15,985 bases of DNA, taken from DATHSY01 sp046729855 (lineage in GTDB: Bacteria; Actinomycetota; UBA4738; HRBIN12). The stretch is from the NCBI GenBank assembly GCA_046729855.1, contig JBKPHM010000126.1, positions 1-15,985 on the forward strand, in the 5' to 3' direction. Below the pieces are notes generated by a model. It was given only the letters and a program-made list of their open reading frames with translations, ran no database searches and was not told the origin of the DNA. Of this stretch, positions 12,687-15,985 are shown in pieces; within the stretch, counting starts at the first letter, position 1, and each line of letters opens with the position of its first letter. The position numbers and the translations under genes are program-made.

Positions 12687-13985
12687 GTGACCGACCGCAA
12701 GACGATCGTCTTCTTCCCCGAGCCGGGTGCGTGGGGACCGACCAACAACTGCGTCGCGATCGCCGAGGTGCTCCGCGAGCGTGGCCACCGCGCCGTATTC
12801 GTCGTCGACGCTAGCTTCGACGGCGTGCTCGAGGGGAAGGGCTTCGAGGAGCGGGTCATGCGGATGGCGCCGCCCGAGGAGGACACCGATCCCGCGGCCG
12901 ACCCGTGGGCCGAGTTCATCCGGGTCACCGCCCCGGAGTTCCGAAAGCCGACGATCGAGCAGCAGGCGACCGTGACGAGGCCGATCTGGGAGGCGCTCGT
13001 CGCGGGCGCGCGGTACGCGCACGACCGGCTGGTGGAGATCTGGGACGACATCCGCCCCGACGTCGTGTGCACCGACAACGTCACCGGCTTCCCCGCCGTC
13101 GAGCTCGCCGGCTGTCCGTGGGCCCGGTTCGTGTCGGCGAACCCGCTCGAGATGCGTGACCCCGACCTGCCACCGCCGCTCTCGGGGCTGCCCGTCTCGG
13201 ATCGAACCGAGTGGCGGGCGTTCGTCGACGAGTATCACCGGGTACACGAGGATCTGCTCGCCGAGCACAACGCGTTCAGGGCATCGGTCGGCGTCGCGCC
13301 GTGCCCGCCCGACGAGTTCAACATGCACTCGCCGTGGCTGAACATGTACCTGTTCCCCAGGGTGGTCGACTACGAGCGCTCCGTCTCGCTCGATGCCACG
13401 TGGCACCGACTGCAATCCACGGTGCGCGAAGGCGAGGCGTCGTTCGACGTCGACGAGCACGTCCCCGGCACGGGCAAGGTCGTGTACCTATCGCTCGGAT
13501 CGCTCGGGTGCATGGACGTCGAGCTGATGCAGCGCCTCATCGACGCCCTCGCGACGGCCGGGCGCCGGACGGTCGTGTCGATGGGACCGCTGAAGGACCA
13601 GATGACCCTCGGTCCGACGATGTACGGTGACCGGTTCCTGCCGCAGCCCTCGATCCTGCCCCAGTGCCAACTGCTGATCACGCACGGCGGGAACAACACC
13701 ATGTGCGAGGGATTCCATTTCGGGCTGCCGATGATCGGTCTGCCCCTGTTCTGGGATCAGTACGACAACGCTCAGCGGCTGAACGAGACGGGCTTTGGCG
13801 TGCGTCTTCCCACCTACGATTGGGTCGAACGACAGCTCGTCGATGCCGTGGGCGGACTGCTCGCCGACCAGGACCTCGCGGTGACGATGCGCGAGAACGC
13901 CGCCGCGATCCGAGGCGACCCGGGGCGCGTCACGGCCGCCGACCTGCTTGAGCGACTGGCGGTGACGCGCGAACCAGTCGGATAG
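12687..13985 (+). CDS. GT1-family (UGT-like) glycosyltransferase
   Basis: 432-residue GT-B fold transferase of the MGT/UGT type, which moves a sugar from a nucleotide donor to a small-molecule acceptor such as a macrolide, sterol or carotenoid; the acceptor is not predictable. N-terminal domain: TIVFFPEPGAWGPTNNCVAI (acceptor side). C-terminal donor domain: KVVYLSLGSLGCMD (the L-x-x-G-S strand at about 265-277) and the plant-UGT-like signature FLPQPSILPQCQLLITHGGN followed by M-C-E-G-F-H-F-G-L-P-M-I-G-L-P-L-F-W-D-Q-Y-D-N-A, with the H-G-G at about 333-335 and the terminal D-Q that contacts the sugar. Length and motifs are complete. GTG 12687 is chosen because GAGGG lies six bases upstream; GTG 12672 would add five residues but lacks a spaced ribosome site. 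No biosynthetic partners are in the window. Confidence 0.92.
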   Translation: MTDRKTIVFFPEPGAWGPTNNCVAIAEVLRERGHRAVFVVDASFDGVLEGKGFEERVMRMAPPEEDTDPAADPWAEFIRVTAPEFRKPTIEQQATVTRPIWEALVAGARYAHDRLVEIWDDIRPDVVCTDNVTGFPAVELAGCPWARFVSANPLEMRDPDLPPPLSGLPVSDRTEWRAFVDEYHRVHEDLLAEHNAFRASVGVAPCPPDEFNMHSPWLNMYLFPRVVDYERSVSLDATWHRLQSTVREGEASFDVDEHVPGTGKVVYLSLGSLGCMDVELMQRLIDALATAGRRTVVSMGPLKDQMTLGPTMYGDRFLPQPSILPQCQLLITHGGNNTMCEGFHFGLPMIGLPLFWDQYDNAQRLNETGFGVRLPTYDWVERQLVDAVGGLLADQDLAVTMRENAAAIRGDPGRVTAADLLERLAVTREPVG

Positions 13986-14283
13986 GCCGTGGCCTCCGAT
14001 GGAAACCCCTGCACCCTCGCGCGACCGTTCTCCCGGAGGGAGACACGCGTGACACGCCGTCGTCGTCGACGGCCGGTTCACCCTCGTGCCGCGGAGGACG
14101 CCCCCGCTGCGTGCTCGGCGGCGGCTTCCTAGATCCCGGGGCTCGTCAAGGCCCATGCACCCACCGGTGTGGTCATGCGAGCCGACCCCGCCCGCGGCCA
14201 CCCACCCATATTGGGCCGACCTGGGCGCCCTGTGGTTCGAGCGCTGTTCCTTCCGCCTCCTCCATTGAGAATCGAAACCTCGC
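13986..14283. other. Intergenic, no gene recognised
   Basis: A short perfect hairpin CCGTCG/CGACGG with a four-base loop lies at 14057-14072, without a T-run; it may help terminate the glycosyltransferase transcript. GGTTCGAGC near 14232 superficially resembles a tRNA T-loop, but no stems form around it. Nothing else is supported. Confidence 0.4.
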
Positions 14284-14820
14284 TCATGCCCCGAGGCTGA
14301 AGGTTGCTTCTACCTGCACGAACGCGCCCGAGAGCGTTCGTGCCTTTCGTCCGGTTCCGGCCGGGGGCACTGACAAAGGGGACGACATGCCGTCCCCGTT
14401 CACGGGCAGGAGTTCCGGAGCGAGCGTCGCCCGCATCCTGAGTTCGTTCCGAGCCGGTTCGAAGGTGGCGCGGAAGTCGAGAGCGGCGAGCATCTCCCGG
14501 AACGACTCCTCCCCCAGAAGGGTGTCATCAACGTCCACCTGCGGCAGTAGGTCGACGAGCTCCTGGGCCTGTTCGCGATCTGGCTTCATCGCGAGTGCCC
14601 GCTCGGCCGTCTCGAGCTCGCGCTCGCGCCGTGCCTTCAACGCGGCCAGCTCGCGGAGGCGGCTGCGGATCTCAGCGCCGGCGTCTGTATCGGCCTCCAC
14701 GGCCTCCAGGTGGGACACTTGTCGTCGGATCCGGGCGGCGATCTCGACCAGCTCCGACTTCAGACGCTCGGCCTCATCGTGATGCCCATCCCGCTCCGGA
14801 TCGTGAAGGGCACAGAAACT
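14284..14820 (-). pseudogene. Probable serine recombinase C-terminal fragment
   Basis: The frame is open from a TAG at 14821-14823 to a stop at 14284. It encodes a long coiled coil (EAERLKSELVEIAARIRRQ, then EIRSRLRELAALKARRE), a DLLPQVDVDD linker, and an end domain with FREMLAALDFRATFEPA and ELRMRATLAPELLP. This order (coiled coil, then a short beta domain following a leucine-rich helix) is that of the C-terminus of large serine recombinases. The tail contains LSVPPAG, a string commonly produced when a recombinase gene reads into the 3' end of a tRNA gene. The catalytic N-terminal domain and zinc ribbon are missing, and a GTG at 14718 is the first possible start in the remnant. Non-functional as an integrase. 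Confidence 0.5.
14351..14370 (+). other. Possible tRNA 3'-end (attachment site) remnant
   Basis: CCGGTTCCGGCCGGGGGCAC resembles a tRNA T-arm plus acceptor 3' strand with internal bases lost, and it encodes the PPAG part of the recombinase tail on the other strand. No complete tRNA can be folded here. It could be a degraded attachment site; this is weak. Confidence 0.2.
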
Positions 14821-15076
14821 CTAATAAGGCCCGCGACCTTCCCATTCACGAATCGGTCCTTGTTCGGACCACGTACAACCCGAAGCGGCTCGAGCATGTC
14901 CGAGACGCGCCTCAATGCCCGATTCTTGAGTCTTAAGCACTCAAGTCTTGAGGATACCAAGGCTCGCCGCTGACCTAATGTTGAACCAGTCAGATCGTAA
15001 GCCCAGGGGTGCCTATCCCTCACGAGTAGAACGAGCAGCTCCCAGGTCAGCGGCATGATCCGAATAGATGCACCCT
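14821..15076. other. Eroded sequence between recombinase and transposase relics
   Basis: A minus-strand frame reads RALRRVSDMLEPLRVVRGPN and onward to about 14820, but I do not recognise it; it could be a frameshifted upstream part of the recombinase fragment. The base composition drops noticeably here (AT-richer than the rest), consistent with acquired or degenerate DNA. Confidence 0.35.
14925..14952. repeat. AT-richer inverted and direct repeat cluster
   Basis: CTTGAGT (14925-14931) and ACTCAAG (14939-14945) form a perfect 7-bp inverted repeat around a 7-base loop that itself contains the palindrome CTTAAG (14932-14937). A further TCTTGAG copy follows at 14946-14952. Such clustered small repeats occur at mobile-element ends and operators. 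Confidence 0.4.
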
Positions 15077-15489
15077 TCAGGCGTACGTCTTGAGCACTCG
15101 CTCGAGGTGGCGGCGGCCGAGTATCAGGATCGAGTCGAGGCATTCCGCCCGGGCGGCCGGACCCACCGCTCGGCGTGAGCATTCGCCCTCGGAGCTCGGA
15201 TCGGGGTCTTCACCATCTTCACGCCCTCGGACTCGAGCACTTCGTCGAAGGGACGAGAGAACTTCGAGTCCCGGTCTCGGATCGCGAAGCGGTCCCGTCG
15301 AGCCGCTCGCCCACCGCCAGGTTGCGGGCCTGCTGGGTCGCCCACGGCGAGTCCGGGTTCCTGGTCACCCCGAGGACGATGACCCGACGCGTCGTGATGT
15401 GGATCGCGAACAGCAAGCATTTCATTGGGTGAGCCAGTGATCCACTGGACCAGCCGGCACAACAACAGATACGCAACCACGAAGATCAC
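15077..15489 (-). mobile_element. IS transposase relic (rve integrase core), internally deleted
   Basis: GTG 15489 follows GGGAGG by eight bases and opens IFVVAYLLLCRLVQW, the hydrophobic N-terminus typical of actinobacterial integrase-core transposases (IS481/IS3-like). At about 15440 the sequence jumps to the core domain: frame 2 gives LLFAIHITTRRVIVLGVTRN and PDSPWATQQARN; another frame gives RFAIRDRDSKFSRPFDEVLE, VKTPIRAPRANAHAERWV; a third gives AECLDSILILGRRHLERVLK and ends TYA at TGA 15077. DRDSKF and R-A-P-R-A-N-A-x-A-E-R-W are the second and third parts of the DDE catalytic core. The helix-turn-helix and first catalytic Asp region are deleted, and at least two frameshifts are present. 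Terminal inverted repeats were not found. Inactive. Confidence 0.7.
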
Positions 15490-15628
15490 GAGCGGAACCT
15501 CCCACGATACGGAGGCCCGATCGTACAAACGCACTGGTCGCGCAACAGTCAGGGTTTCTGTGCCCTTCGGGCTCGCCACTAACGCAACAGTGCCCTCATC
15601 GAGTCCTGGGATGCGCGACGAATCGATG
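15490..15628. other. Short spacer between IS relic and TPR-like gene
   Basis: Short spacer downstream of the TPR-like gene and upstream of the transposase relic. No recognisable feature beyond the GGGAGG ribosome-site remnant at 15498-15503 (minus strand). Confidence 0.4.
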
Positions 15629-15985
15629 TCAGGCTGGGAGATGCTCCTCCAGGTAACTGCGTCTCTCGGCCAGCGCCGTCTCGAACGGGATCGGCGCATC
15701 CCATGCCTTCCGCGCTTGATCGATGAACCTCGTCGCCTCCGGGTCGCCAATCCTCTCGAGGACCGTTCCGACGAGCAGCAGCGTTGGTCCCGGTTCTCGA
15801 AAGTCGGCGGCAATCGGGCGCAGCAACGAGAGGCCTTCCTGCCAACGGCTCGGGATGTGCAGGAGCTCATAGGCCAGCTCGTGCTTGCCCGCGTAGTCGT
15901 CGTCGGGCGTTCGGGCCGCCGTCTCATCGGCGAGGCGAACCGCCTCGTCCCAGTCGCCCCTCCTCACGGCAAGGGTCAATAGTCC
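15629..15985 (-). CDS. TPR-like protein, 3' part (5' end outside window)
   Basis: The C-terminal approximately 118 residues of a helical-repeat protein; the reading frame is open to the window edge, so the start lies beyond 15985. Alternating amphipathic helices (DWDEAVRLADETAAR, YAGKHELAYELLHI, RWQEGLSLLRPIAADF, PTLLLVGTVLERIGDPEATR, DAPIPFETALAERRSYLEEH) with A-G-Y/W spacing are typical of tetratricopeptide-type repeats, used for protein contacts. A TTG at 15979 and a GTG at 15967 are possible internal starts but are not needed. The sequence is intact and its codon use resembles that of the intact genes, so it is probably a functional host gene flanking the mobile-element relics. Confidence 0.55.
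   Translation of the reverse strand, partial: GLLTLAVRRGDWDEAVRLADETAARTPDDDYAGKHELAYELLHIPSRWQEGLSLLRPIAADFREPGPTLLLVGTVLERIGDPEATRFIDQARKAWDAPIPFETALAERRSYLEEHLPA

Noticed and set aside
14215..14260. tRNA suggested by GGTTCGAGC
   Set aside because: No T-stem (position after the loop is G rather than the expected C), no acceptor or anticodon stem around it.
15124..15927. One long minus-strand open frame covering both the TPR-like gene and the transposase relic
   Set aside because: Only its last 60 codons and a short N-terminal transposase piece look like protein; the rest is antiparallel noise over the TPR-like gene in another frame.
1..15985. CRISPR array, toxin-antitoxin pair, or phage module
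   Set aside because: No spaced direct repeats, no cas-like genes, no recognisable toxin/antitoxin or phage structural proteins were seen.

Overview
The window is GC-rich throughout, with GTG and TTG starts, strong GGAGG-type ribosome sites and codon use typical of high-GC Actinomycetota. An uncultured soil or sediment actinobacterium (possibly a Thermoleophilia-like lineage) is the best guess, from protein style only. UGA is an ordinary stop in several genes here (both anti-sigma and sigma genes, the glycosyltransferase neighbourhood), so this is not a recoded genome.

Layout. 225-1880 (-) is an intact phospholipase D-like enzyme. Divergent from it lies a beheaded PPOX/F420-type fragment (1891-2019) joined directly to a badly broken TolB-like propeller gene (2027-3550), then an intact membrane protein (3600-4331, -). 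4655-6691 (+) holds a frameshifted membrane protein, a tiny C2H2 zinc-finger protein, an ECF sigma factor, its short HxxxCxxC anti-sigma factor and a truncated rhodanese. 6692-7243 is decayed sequence. 7244-8921 (-) is a compact operon: ECF sigma factor, zinc-finger anti-sigma factor, then an ArsM-like methyltransferase. Divergent from it is a four-helix membrane protein (9034-9534), a terminator and a small Cys-rich protein (9615-9800). 10208-11293 is a periplasmic-binding-protein-like gene without signal peptide. 11660-12643 holds relics of an SDR, a GcvT C-terminal domain and a frameshifted VOC protein. 12687-13985 is an intact GT1 glycosyltransferase. 14284-15489 is a mobile-element graveyard (recombinase C-terminal piece, internally deleted transposase), followed by a TPR-like gene running off the window end.

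Most interesting point. The methyltransferase reading frame is interrupted by one UGA at residue 193, exactly where ArsM/AS3MT proteins carry a catalytic, arsenic-binding cysteine (the C of the G-E-C-L-G-G-A-L motif in the human enzyme). The frame is intact and family-like on both sides, and a short GC stem-loop with a G-rich apical loop begins 14 nt after the UGA, where a bacterial SECIS would sit. This is a candidate selenocysteine methyltransferase in an ECF/anti-sigma operon. The competing explanation is a plain nonsense mutation in a window that contains many broken genes.

Caveat. At least six loci carry frameshifts. Some may be assembly errors; the clustering of many lesions in particular genes beside intact ones argues for real decay in those cases.
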